From Arsenophonus sp031446105 (GTDB lineage: Bacteria > Pseudomonadota > Gammaproteobacteria > Enterobacterales > Enterobacteriaceae), in NCBI GenBank assembly GCA_031446105.1, contig CP132907.1:186001-250000 (forward strand): a DNA stretch of 64,000 bases. The letters run 5' to 3'. Under the pieces are notes generated by a model. That model was given only the letters and a program-made list of their open reading frames with translations, was not told where the DNA came from and searched no databases. The translations under genes and the position numbers were made by a program. Below are positions 18,529 through 28,024 of this stretch, one piece after another. The stretch's first letter is position 1, and each line of letters begins with the position of its first letter.

Positions 18529-19677
18529 AATAATTCCTATAATTTCTATAAACATCATTTTTATTTTTTATTTTATTTTATGAAATAAAATTATTATTTA
18601 ATAATATTGTGTTTCTTATTTTAATAAGTTATAAATATTTATAAAAATATATCAAAAAAAAATAATTTTAATATTATTTCTTAAAATAAAAATAATATGT
18701 ATGAAATTTGTTTTATAAAATATATTTCTCTTTTTTCAAAAAGAAAAATATTTGATTATAATAAATGTACAATAATCAATAATTATAAATTTCATTTTAT
18801 TAGATCAAAATAATAAAATACAAAATTTATTAAATTATTTTTTTATTTATTGATATTATATAAAACATATAAAGTTTTTTTATAGTAACTTTAAAATGCA
18901 GATTTTAGAAATTCAGAAAAAATAATTTTACTTATTTATAATATTTTTAAAAAAATGTTTATCGATTTTTATCAAAAATTATTTGATAAATATTAAATAA
19001 ATTTATTTTTTTAAAAAAAATTAATGTTATTATCATAGATTTCTTTTTGTTTTAATAGTAAAAACATATATAATATTTTATGCAAAAAATCTATATTATA
19101 ATTAATATTTTTTTGTAGATAAAAATCAATTATTTTTGATAAAAATTTAATTTACATTAAAATAAAAATATTTTTCCTTTAATATTAAAAATTGTTTTAT
19201 TAGTTTTATAAAGAAAAAAATATTTTTTAAAGTATTTTTTGATAATTTTTATTATGAATAAATGTTTAAAATACTATTAATATCTATAAAAATATTTTTT
19301 TTGAAAATTAATATTTTTCTAAAAAAATAAAGTATATTAAAAAAATGTATTAAAATATATTGTAATAAAAAAATATTTTTTATTTTTTTTATTTTTTTAC
19401 TAAATTAGTAAAAGTTTATAAAAATTAATACATTAATAATTAAGATAAATATTTAAAATTTATATTTTTTATTAAAAATTATTTTTTAGTATATAAAAAT
19501 TGTGTAAAAAAACATTCTTAAATTTTTTTAAAAAATACATAAATTTTGCATACAAAGAAATAATTTAAAAAATATTCGCTTGAATAAAAATTGAATAAAA
19601 TTATTATATAAAATATAAAAAATTTCAATATAATATAAAAAATCATTTTATTGAAAACTTAAGATGAAAAGATAAAA
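18529..19677. other. Long spacer where rpoE-rseABC precede lepA in E. coli
   Basis: About 1.15 kb of A/T-rich DNA between divergent ung and lepA. In E. coli rseC and the rpoE-rseAB genes lie upstream of lepA. I could not read any fragment of these. It must hold the lepA operon promoter. Confidence 0.5.
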
Positions 19678-21480
19678 TTGAACATTAAACTCATAAGAAA
19701 TTTTTCTATAATTGCTCATATTGATCATGGTAAATCAACTTTATCTGATCGTATTATTCAAATTTGCGGTGGTTTATCTGAACGTGAAATGGAAAAACAA
19801 GTATTAGATTCCATGGATCTAGAACGTGAAAGAGGTATCACAATAAAAGCTCAAAGTGTTACCCTTAATTATAAAAATACTGATGGTAAAATTTATAAAT
19901 TAAATTTTATTGATACACCTGGTCATGTAGATTTTTCTTACGAAGTATCTCGTTCATTAGCTGCTTGTGAAGGAGCGCTACTTGTTGTTGATTCTAGTCA
20001 AGGAGTAGAAGCGCAAACTTTAGCTAATTGTTATACTGCAATCGAAATGAATCTAGAAGTTATTCCTGTTCTTAATAAAATAGATTTATCTGTCGCAGAA
20101 CCAGATCGTGTAGCTAAAGAAATTAAAAATATTATTGGTATTAATGCTGATAAAGCAGTTCGTTGTTCAGCAAAAACAGGAATAGGAATAGAAGATGTTA
20201 TTCAATGTCTTATAAAGAAAATACCAGCACCAGATGGTGATTCTAAAAAACCTTTGCAAGCATTAATCATTGATTCATGGTTTGATAATTACTTAGGGGT
20301 TGTTTCTCTAGTACGCATTAAAAATGGTATGATTAATAAAGGTGATAAAATTAAAATTATGAGTTCTAATCAATATCATTATATTAACCGATTAGGTGTC
20401 TTTACACCAAAACGAATAGATTGTCAAAAATTATACTGTGGTGAAGTAGGTTGGTTAAGTTATTCTATTAAAAATATTCATGGTCCAGGTGTTGGTGATA
20501 CATTAACAGGTGCTTATGATACAGCAGAAAAACCCTTGCCTGGATTCAAAAGAGTAAAACCACAAGTTTATGCAGGATTATTTACAATAAACTCCGATTC
20601 TTATGAATCGTTTCGTGATGCTTTAGGTAAATTGAGTTTAAATGATTCTTCTTTATTTTATGAACCAGAAACTTCAACAACATTAGGATATGGATTTCGA
20701 TGTGGTTTTTTAGGTCTATTGCATATGGAAATTATTCAAGAACGTTTAGAACGAGAATATAATTTAAATATTATTACAACTTTTCCAACAGTACTTTATG
20801 AAGTTAAGTTAAAAAACAAAAAAATAATTTATATTGATAATCCTTCTAAATTGCCATCATCAAATTATATAAATGAATTACGTGAACCTATTGCTGTATG
20901 TAATATATTAATTCCTAAAGAATATCTTGGTAATGTTATTAAGTTATGTATAGAAAAAAGAGGTGTTCAAATTAATATGTTGTATTATAGTAATCAGGTG
21001 AAATTAACTTATGAAATTCCTATGAGTGAAATTATTTTAGATTTTTTTGATCGTTTAAAATCTATTTCACGTGGATATGCTTCATTAGATTATAATTTTA
21101 AATGTTTTCAAGTGGCCCATTTAGTAAGTTTAGACATATTAATTAACAACGAAAAAATTGATGATTTGACATTAATTGTTCATCGTATAAATGTTAATTA
21201 TTTTGCTCGAAAATTAGTTAACAAAATAAAAGATTTAATTCCACGTCAACAATTTGATGTTGTGATTCAAGCTGCAATTGGTAAAAATGTTATAACAAGT
21301 TTAACAGTAAAGCCATTACGTAAAAATGTATTATCTAAATGTTCTGGTGGTGATGTTAGTCGTAAAAAAAAATTACTAGAAAAACAAAAAATTGGAAAAA
21401 AAAGAATGAAAAAAGTAGGTAATATTGATTTACCCAAAGAAGTTTTTCTTGCTATTTTAAATGTAAATCAAAAAAAATAA
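19678..21480 (+). CDS. lepA: Elongation factor 4 (LepA)
   Basis: Translational GTPase that back-translocates or otherwise assists ribosomes and initiation under stress. 600 aa, the family length. G-domain motifs: HIDHGKSTL (G1), ERGITIKAQ (G2), DTPGHVDF (G3), NKIDL (G4), SAKTG (G5). The LepA-specific C-terminal domain is present (SRKKKLLEKQKIGKKRMK). The start is a TTG at 19678, since the nearest upstream ATG runs into a stop; MNIKLIRNFSIIAHIDHG aligns with E. coli MKNIRNFSIIAHIDHG. lepB follows 39 bases later, so they share an operon. Confidence 0.96.
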   Translation: MNIKLIRNFSIIAHIDHGKSTLSDRIIQICGGLSEREMEKQVLDSMDLERERGITIKAQSVTLNYKNTDGKIYKLNFIDTPGHVDFSYEVSRSLAACEGALLVVDSSQGVEAQTLANCYTAIEMNLEVIPVLNKIDLSVAEPDRVAKEIKNIIGINADKAVRCSAKTGIGIEDVIQCLIKKIPAPDGDSKKPLQALIIDSWFDNYLGVVSLVRIKNGMINKGDKIKIMSSNQYHYINRLGVFTPKRIDCQKLYCGEVGWLSYSIKNIHGPGVGDTLTGAYDTAEKPLPGFKRVKPQVYAGLFTINSDSYESFRDALGKLSLNDSSLFYEPETSTTLGYGFRCGFLGLLHMEIIQERLEREYNLNIITTFPTVLYEVKLKNKKIIYIDNPSKLPSSNYINELREPIAVCNILIPKEYLGNVIKLCIEKRGVQINMLYYSNQVKLTYEIPMSEIILDFFDRLKSISRGYASLDYNFKCFQVAHLVSLDILINNEKIDDLTLIVHRINVNYFARKLVNKIKDLIPRQQFDVVIQAAIGKNVITSLTVKPLRKNVLSKCSGGDVSRKKKLLEKQKIGKKRMKKVGNIDLPKEVFLAILNVNQKK

Positions 21481-21519
21481 CTATTTATTTAATTAGGTAT
21501 TATAAAAAGGAGAACTTTA

Positions 21520-22491
21520 ATGGCCAATAATTTTTCTTTAATATTAACATTTGCAACTTTAATTACAGGTATTATTTGGATTATTGATCGGTGTCAATTA
21601 ATAAAAATTTTCAAAGAAAAAAAAAATAAAAAAATAAATGAATCTGAAAAAGCAATAGAATACAATTCTTTAATAGAAAATAATAATAAAATATCATGGG
21701 TTAAGAACTTTTCATCTTTTTTTCCGATATTAGCTATTGTATTAATTATTCGAACATTTATTTATGAGCCATTTCAAATTCCATCTGGATCGATGATGCC
21801 TACTTTATTAGTCGGTGATTTTATTTTAACAGAAAAATTTTCTTATGGACTAAAAGATCCTGTAAAACAGATAACATTGTTTAAAGTTGGTAAACCTAAA
21901 CGTGGTGATATTGCTGTTTTTAGGTATCCTAAAGATCCTAGTATAAATTTTATTAAACGTGTTATTGGTTTGCCTGGTGATAAAATTATTTATGATCCTA
22001 TAAAAAAAGAGTTAACTATATATCCTAATTGTTTAAATTTAATTTGTAAAAAAAAAATACCAATTTTTTATTCTTCTTTTGAAAAAAGTGAATGGGCTTT
22101 GTTTTTTAATATTTATGATTCTACGATATCCACTCAAATGGGAAGTTATAAAATTCCAGTAATTGAATCAGTTCCACAGAATGCATTACGACAATTTAAA
22201 AAAAGAGAAATATTAGATAGTATTAATTATGAATTATTACTTATCCCACAAATATATGTTAATCCTGATTATAGACAATTGGAATTGCCTGATAATCAAT
22301 GGATCGTTCCACCTAAACATTATTTTATGATGGGAGATAATCGTGATAATAGTGCAGATAGCCGTATGTGGGGTTTTGTACCAGAAGAAAATTTTTTGGG
22401 ACGTGCTTTTTTTATTTGGTTAAGTTTTGATAAACATGAAAATAAATGGCCTACTGGATTACGTTTAAATCGTATTGGTATAATTAAATAA
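21520..22491 (+). CDS. lepB: Signal peptidase I (LepB)
   Basis: Membrane serine protease that cleaves signal peptides of exported proteins. 323 aa (E. coli 324). Two N-terminal membrane segments flank a charged cytoplasmic loop. The catalytic Ser lies in PFQIPSGSMMPTL and the catalytic Lys in FIKRVIGLPGDK. The S26 signature GDNRDNSADSR appears near residue 270, and the ending WPTGLRLNRIG matches the family. A strong AGGAG Shine-Dalgarno sits before the ATG. Second gene of lepA-lepB, followed by rnc after a 216-base spacer. The export clients in this window include LolA, BamE and possibly others. Confidence 0.96.
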   Translation: MANNFSLILTFATLITGIIWIIDRCQLIKIFKEKKNKKINESEKAIEYNSLIENNNKISWVKNFSSFFPILAIVLIIRTFIYEPFQIPSGSMMPTLLVGDFILTEKFSYGLKDPVKQITLFKVGKPKRGDIAVFRYPKDPSINFIKRVIGLPGDKIIYDPIKKELTIYPNCLNLICKKKIPIFYSSFEKSEWALFFNIYDSTISTQMGSYKIPVIESVPQNALRQFKKREILDSINYELLLIPQIYVNPDYRQLELPDNQWIVPPKHYFMMGDNRDNSADSRMWGFVPEENFLGRAFFIWLSFDKHENKWPTGLRLNRIGIIK

Positions 22492-22707
22492 TAAAAATAA
22501 ATAAACAGAATAAAACTAATCATTCATGTTAAATTGATTAATACAAGAATAAATATAAAATATATTACTACAGTAATTAAAAATTATGATTTAAGAATTT
22601 ATATAAACAAGAATAATAGAAGTATTATTTTTTTATAAAACTTCGTTTCATTAATTTGTAGTCTGTATTTTATGTCATTTATTATAATAAAACACAATTG
22701 GTAGTGC

Positions 22708-23412
22708 ATGAATTCTTTTTTAACTGAATGGTCAAATACACAAGAAATTAAAGAGTTACAATATAAACTTGGATATTTTTTTAAAGAAATAAAATTATTA
22801 AAACAAGCATTAACTCATCGCAGTGCAAGCAGTAATCATAATGAAAGATTAGAGTTTTTAGGTGATTCAATTTTAAGTCTTGTTATTGCTAATAATCTTT
22901 ATCATCGGTTCCCTAAGGTGAATGAAGGTGATATGAGTCGTATGAGAGCAACATTAGTCAGAGGTAATACATTAACTGAAATTGCAAGAGAATTTCATTT
23001 AGGAAAATATTTATGTTTAGGTCCTGGTGAATTTAAAAGTGGTGGCTCTCATAGAGAATCAATTTTAGCTGATACTATTGAAGCTTTAATTGGTAGTATT
23101 TTTTTAGACAGTAATATTCAAAAAACCGAAAAGATTATTCTAAAATGGTATAATAGTAGATTATTGACAATTAACCCTGGTGATAAGCAAAAAGATTATA
23201 AAACACGGTTACAAGAATATTTACAGGGACGTCATTTACCTTTACCGAGTTATCTTATTGTTCAAACTCGTGGTGAAGCACACGAACAAGAATTTACAAT
23301 TCATTGTCAAGTTTGCAAAATAAATAAACCTGTAGAAGGGGTCGGGTCTAGTCGTCGAAAAGCAGAACAAGCAGCAGCAGAGCAAGCTTTAAAAATATTG
23401 GAATTGGGATAA
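22708..23412 (+). CDS. rnc: Ribonuclease III
   Basis: Double-strand-specific endoribonuclease that processes rRNA precursors and some mRNAs. 234 aa (E. coli 226). The RNase III signature HNERLEFLGDSIL with the catalytic Glu/Asp, the second acidic cluster (ESILADTIEALIGSIFLDS), and the C-terminal dsRNA-binding domain (DYKTRLQEYLQGR, FTIHCQV, GSSRRKAEQAAAEQAL) are all intact. The N-terminus has about eight extra residues (MNSFLTEWSNTQEIKEL). era starts 12 bases after the stop, so translation is probably coupled. Confidence 0.96.
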   Translation: MNSFLTEWSNTQEIKELQYKLGYFFKEIKLLKQALTHRSASSNHNERLEFLGDSILSLVIANNLYHRFPKVNEGDMSRMRATLVRGNTLTEIAREFHLGKYLCLGPGEFKSGGSHRESILADTIEALIGSIFLDSNIQKTEKIILKWYNSRLLTINPGDKQKDYKTRLQEYLQGRHLPLPSYLIVQTRGEAHEQEFTIHCQVCKINKPVEGVGSSRRKAEQAAAEQALKILELG

Positions 23413-23424
23413 ACAAAAAAAAAG

Positions 23425-24283
23425 ATGAATATAAAACAAAAGACTCATTGTGGATTTGTAGGAATTATAGGTCGTACAAATGTAGGAAAATCGACATTAT
23501 TAAATAAATTATTAGGAAAAAAAATTTCGATTACTTCTAATAAACCACAAACAACCCGTAATTGTATTATTGGAATCAAAACAAAAGACAATTATCAATC
23601 TATTTATATTGATACTCCAGGAGTAGATATAGATATAAAAAAAAAATAATTCTAATCGCCTAATGAATAAAATATCGATTAATTTAATATCAGAGATGAA
23701 ATTAATTATTTTTGTAGTTGAAGGAATATATTGGACAATGAATGAAATAGCTATAATTAATAATTTAGTTAATTTTAATTCTACTGTACTGTTGGTAATT
23801 AATAAAATTGATAATTTAAAAAATAAAGAAAAATTATTACCTCATATCAAATTTTTAAGTCAGCAAATGAATTTTTTAGATATTGTACCAACGAGTGCAA
23901 AAAATGGTATTGGTATAAATATTATAAGCAATATTATATCCAAACATATTCCAATAGCTTCACATTATTTTGACAAAAATTATTTAACTAATTGCTCAAA
24001 AAGTTTTATGGCTTCTGAAATTATTCGTGAAAAAATTATGCGTTTTTTAGGTGATGAACTACCTTATTCTGTTGAAATTAAAATTGATCAATTTTTTATT
24101 AATAAACATGGAGGTTATAGTATTAATGGAATCATTTTTGTTAAAAAAAATAGTCAAAAAAAAATAGTGATTGGTCATAAAGGAAAAAAAATTAAACAAA
24201 TTGGGGTTGCAGCTAGAATAAGTATGGAAATTTTTTTTTCTGTTAAAATTTATCTTATGCTTTTTGTAAAAATTAGCAAATAA
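23425..24283 (+). pseudogene. era: GTPase Era, interrupted by a frameshift at an A10 tract
   Basis: Era binds the 3' end of 16S rRNA for 30S maturation and is essential in E. coli. The first frame (23425-23649) has GRTNVGKST (G1), the switch region and DTPG (G3), then runs into an A10 tract (23637-23646) and stops. The rest continues in another frame: SNRLMNK, VVEG, NKID (G4), SAKNG (G5), then the KH domain (GGYSINGIIF, IVIGHKGKKIKQIG) to 24283. Losing one A (A9) joins both parts exactly. About 17 C-terminal residues of the E. coli protein are absent. Since both domains are conserved and the gene is normally essential, slippage rescue is more likely than death. Confidence 0.9.
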
Positions 24284-24678
24284 ATAAAAAATATTTCTAT
24301 TTTTAATCTGTTTTTGTATTGCATAAATATTCATTTTAATTATTTTTTATATATAGTTTTACTTATAAACTAAATTTTTATGGAATACTTTATAGAATAA
24401 AAAATATATTTTAATATATAATTAATAGTATTTTTATAAAAATAGCATACTTTTTTAAAGTAAAATCATTGTTTTATATTTATGATTTTTTAAAATTATT
24501 TTTTATTAAAATTTTTTATTTTTATCATTTTTTTTTAAAATTTTAGATTTAGATTTTAATGATCTTTTTTAAAAGTTAATTATTATATGCTATTATTTCC
24601 ATTGATTTTTTTTAAAAAAATATTATAATTTTATAACTTTTTTAAGCAAAAATTATTTAATAAAATAACAGGAATTTT
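24284..24678. other. Spacer at the ancestral recO position
   Basis: In E. coli recO lies between era and pdxJ. About 395 bases of A/T-rich sequence remain and no RecO fragment could be read. An AGG precedes the pdxJ ATG. Confidence 0.55.
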
Positions 24679-25410
24679 ATGTCAGATTTATTATTATCTG
24701 TTAATATTGATCATGTTGCAACAATACGTAATGCAAGAAAAACAAAATATCCAGATCCAGTTTATGCTGCATTTATCGCTGAACAATCTGGCGCAAATGG
24801 AATCACTGTACACTTACGTCAAGATCGTCGACATATTACTGAACGTGATATTATATTGCTTACTCAAATTGTACAAACAAAAATGAACATAGAAATAGCA
24901 ATGGATGATGAAATAATTAACTTTATTTGTGAAATAAAACCTAAATTTTGTTGTTTAGTGCCAGAAAAAGCAGAAGAAATGACTACAGAAGGTGGATTGG
25001 ATGTTATTAAAGAAAAAAAACGAGTGATCATAAGTTTAGAAAAATTAAATAAAGCGGGAATTACTGTTTCTATATTTATTGAACCAGAAATAAAACAAAT
25101 TGATGCCGTATCAGAAATCGGTGCACCTTTTGTGGAAATAAATACTGGTTCATATGCTGAAGCTACAACAGAATTAAAGAAAATGATAGAGTTTGAACGT
25201 GTTAAATTAGCGGTAAATTATGCTAATACTAAAAAACTTAAAGTAAATGCAGGTCATGGATTAACTTATGACAATGTTAAATATATTGCAGAATTAAAAG
25301 AAATACATGAATTAAATATTGGTCATGCAATTATTTCAAAAGCGCTTTTTAGTGGCATGGAAACAGCTATTACTGATATGAAAAAAATTTTTTATGAGTC
25401 TCGTTATTAA
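24679..25410 (+). CDS. pdxJ: Pyridoxine 5'-phosphate synthase
   Basis: Condenses 1-deoxyxylulose 5-phosphate with 3-amino-2-oxopropyl phosphate to form pyridoxine 5'-phosphate, the ring-closing step of vitamin B6 synthesis. 243 aa, identical in length to E. coli PdxJ. Conserved blocks: VNIDHVATIRNAR, GITVHLRQDRRHI, FCCLVPEK and TTEGGLDV, then NAGHGLTYDNV and ELNIGHAII. acpS begins one base after the stop. Retention of B6 synthesis fits a nutritional symbiont. Confidence 0.97.
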   Translation: MSDLLLSVNIDHVATIRNARKTKYPDPVYAAFIAEQSGANGITVHLRQDRRHITERDIILLTQIVQTKMNIEIAMDDEIINFICEIKPKFCCLVPEKAEEMTTEGGLDVIKEKKRVIISLEKLNKAGITVSIFIEPEIKQIDAVSEIGAPFVEINTGSYAEATTELKKMIEFERVKLAVNYANTKKLKVNAGHGLTYDNVKYIAELKEIHELNIGHAIISKALFSGMETAITDMKKIFYESRY

Positions 25411-25411
25411 A

Positions 25412-25792
25412 ATGGCTATTATTGGCATAGGTTCTGATATTGTTGAAATTATACGTATTAAGAAAATTATAAAACGTTCAAAAGAACGCTTAGCAAATCG
25501 TATATTATCTTATAAAGAAAAAGAAAAATATCAAGATCATTCTAATCCTATTTATTTTTTAGCAAAACGTTTTGCTGCTAAAGAAGCGGCTTTGAAGGCT
25601 TTTGGGACTGGTGTAAGAAATGGTTTAATGTTTAATCAATTTGAAATTATTAATGATCAATTTGGTAAACCAAATATAAATTTGTTAAAGCAAGCCAAAG
25701 TAGTTGCAGAAATAATTGGTATGCGTCAAATTCATGTATCTTTATCTGATGAAAAAAAATATGCTTATGCTATTGTTATAATAGAAAGTTAA
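25412..25792 (+). CDS. acpS: Holo-[acyl-carrier-protein] synthase
   Basis: Transfers the 4'-phosphopantetheine arm of CoA to apo-ACP, activating fatty-acid synthesis. 126 aa, as in E. coli, from the ATG at 25412; an in-frame ATG at 25394 inside pdxJ would add six residues and is unlikely. Shows GIGSDIVEI with the metal-binding Asp, LAKRFAAKEAALKAFGTG with the catalytic Glu region, and the C-terminal HVSLSDEKKYAYAIVIIES. Forms a tight pair with pdxJ. Works with FabA (59343) in lipid synthesis. Confidence 0.96.
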   Translation: MAIIGIGSDIVEIIRIKKIIKRSKERLANRILSYKEKEKYQDHSNPIYFLAKRFAAKEAALKAFGTGVRNGLMFNQFEIINDQFGKPNINLLKQAKVVAEIIGMRQIHVSLSDEKKYAYAIVIIES

Positions 25793-25797
25793 CTTTT

Positions 25798-26049
25798 TTA
25801 ATATTTTTTTAATATAGTAAATTTTTTCCATAATTCTTTTTTATTTTCAATATTATTTGGATCTTTTTTAATGGCATTCTTAATTGGACAAACAGATTGG
25901 CAAGTTGGTTGATTATAGTGACCTATACACTCAGTACAGAGTTTAGAGTCAATTTTATAGAATTCTTTTCCCATTGAAATTGCTTTATTTGGGCATTCTG
26001 GTTCGCACATATCACAATTGATACAGCGATTGGTAATTAATAATGACAT
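25798..26049 (-). CDS. yfhL: YfhL-type 2[4Fe-4S] ferredoxin
   Basis: 83-aa ferredoxin. The first cluster motif is CINCDMCEPECP and the second is CTECIGHYNQPTCQSVCP, with the insertion between the second and third Cys typical of the Alv (Allochromatium) ferredoxin group. It is convergent with acpS and ends five bases from it, as in E. coli, where yfhL follows acpS. The electron partner is unknown to me. Its presence means that some Fe-S cluster assembly survives, although only iscS of the isc operon is seen in this window. Confidence 0.93.
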   Translation of the reverse strand: MSLLITNRCINCDMCEPECPNKAISMGKEFYKIDSKLCTECIGHYNQPTCQSVCPIKNAIKKDPNNIENKKELWKKFTILKKY

Positions 26050-26475
26050 TTTATAATTTTATTAAAGTTTTTTGATAATTAACTTAAATCATATTTTCTT
26101 AAAAAAAATATATTTAATTATTAAAAGTTTTATTATACATTATAGATCTTATTTTTTATTTTTCTTTTTTTAAAAATTATATATCTTTTATAATATATTT
26201 ATAATTTAAATATTATATATATGATTATCATAATAATCAATTTAATTATTTTTAGAAGTTATAAAAAAATACATGAACTTATTTTATTGTTTTTTTATTT
26301 AAAGAAAATTAAATTTTAATTTAAATAAAAAAGTATTTTTAAATATTATTTTGGTAAAAAGATTTTATTAAGTTATATAATATTTTAAAATTATTAATAG
26401 ATATAAATAATATTAAAATATGATATATGATATTATTTTTTTGATAATTTGCAAGAGTTTTATATATGTGAACTT
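26050..26475. other. Divergent spacer yfhL/tadA
   Basis: About 425 A/T-rich bases holding both promoters. No remnant or RNA gene is seen. It includes an upstream in-frame TTG (26449) that could extend TadA by nine residues. Confidence 0.55.
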
Positions 26476-26943
26476 ATGTTAAACAAAGATTGTTATTGGA
26501 TGAAAAAAACTATTTTACTTGCAAAATATGCTCAAAAAAAAGGTGAAATTCCTGTAGGCGCATTATTAGTATATAATAATGAGTTGATTGCAAAAGATTG
26601 GAATCAACCAATATTAAATCATGATCCTAGTTCTCATGCAGAAATTTTAGTTTTACGGGCAGGAGGTAAATATTTTAAAAATTATCGATTACTTAATACA
26701 ACACTTTATGTGACATTAGAACCTTGTATTATGTGTGCAGGGGCAATGATTCATGCACGTATTGGTCGTTTGGTTTATGGTGCATATAATTCAAAAACAG
26801 GGGCTGCAGGATCAGTTATAAATATTTTTAATTATCCAAATATAAAACATCGTATTTTAGTAACTGGAGGAATTTTATCTAATGAATGTTCGAGTATATT
26901 AAGTTATTTTTTTAAAAGAATTCGAATAAAAAAAAACAAATAA
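26476..26943 (+). CDS. tadA: tRNA-specific adenosine deaminase TadA
   Basis: Zinc deaminase converting A34 to inosine in tRNA-Arg(ACG), essential in E. coli. Zinc and catalytic motifs are intact: SHAEI (His and the proton-shuttle Glu) and PCIMCAGAMIHARI (two Cys ligands). Also seen: GEIPVGALLV, NYRLLNTTLYVTLE and GAAGSV. I chose the ATG at 26476 (MLNKDCYWM, 155 aa), which aligns with the E. coli start; a TTG at 26449 is an open alternative. No good Shine-Dalgarno is visible for either. Confidence 0.93.
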   Translation: MLNKDCYWMKKTILLAKYAQKKGEIPVGALLVYNNELIAKDWNQPILNHDPSSHAEILVLRAGGKYFKNYRLLNTTLYVTLEPCIMCAGAMIHARIGRLVYGAYNSKTGAAGSVINIFNYPNIKHRILVTGGILSNECSSILSYFFKRIRIKKNK

Positions 26944-28024
26944 AATAATTTTTATACAAAAAATAATTTTTTTAATTTATAAATATTTTTTTATTTTTTC
27001 TATAAATATTTTAATAATAAAAATATATAAGTATTACAAAAATATAGGAAAATATTTTTTATAAAAATAAAAATATTTTGTTATTTTTATATTTTTTTAT
27101 TTTATTTAATAAATATTATTTTAAGAGCATATTGCATTTTGATATTTTTTCATTAATATTTATTTTATATAAAAAATATTATTTTTTTAAAATGAAAGCA
27201 TTAAAATATTATATATATATTTTAAAAAATAAAATTAATAATATTATTTAAAATAAAAATATATAAATTCGAATATTTAGTATTTTTTTATTACCGTGAT
27301 ATTATAATAATTCAATATTAATATATTTTAATATTTTATATAATTTCTTAATAATCTTGCGGGTAAGTATTTTTTAATTTCCTATAAATCATTTTTTTAA
27401 TTAAATTTTTTTATAAAAAACTATTTTTTCCACATAAAATTTAGTTTATAAAATAAAAAAAATATTTTTTTACATTTTATAATGTAATTAATTAAATATT
27501 TAATTTTTTTTGTTATATAAATAAATATATAATTTTTGAAAATTATTTTTTAATCAAAATGTTTTATTAAAATAAAAATTAAAAGATATTTTTGTTCTTT
27601 ATAAAATAAAAGATTTTTATAAAATAATTTATAAAATATTTTATATTAATGAATCATTAATAAATAATTTTTTAAGATTTTTTATATAAGTTTATTAGAT
27701 AATTTTTTAAAAATATTTATTTTAATTATTTTAAAATTTAAATTTAATTAAAAAAATTATTAGTTTAATTATGAACTATTAATTAATATTTTATATATTT
27801 TTTTATTTAAAAAAGTTGTATCTCTATAATTTTTGTTTTGTATTAAATAATTCTTATATATTTTTATATAAATTTTTGTTTAATTTTATATAAAAAATTA
27901 TAATAATAAAAAATACACTGTTTATATAATATTAATCATTTAGTATGAAAAATATTTTAATTTTTTTTAAAAAATCAATAAAATTATAAAAAATAATTAT
28001 ATTTATCTTTGGAGAATAAATTTT
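26944..28024. other. Long spacer tadA-nadE
   Basis: About 1.08 kb. In related enterics mltF, purL and a two-component pair lie between tadA and nadE, so several genes have been lost. No fragment of them was readable by eye. GGAG at 28011-28014 serves nadE. Confidence 0.5.

Noticed and set aside
26944..28024. Searched by eye for remnants of mltF, purL or a two-component system expected from synteny
   Set aside because: A few words such as LPARLLRNY appeared, but no colinear series of matches, so no pseudogene is claimed.
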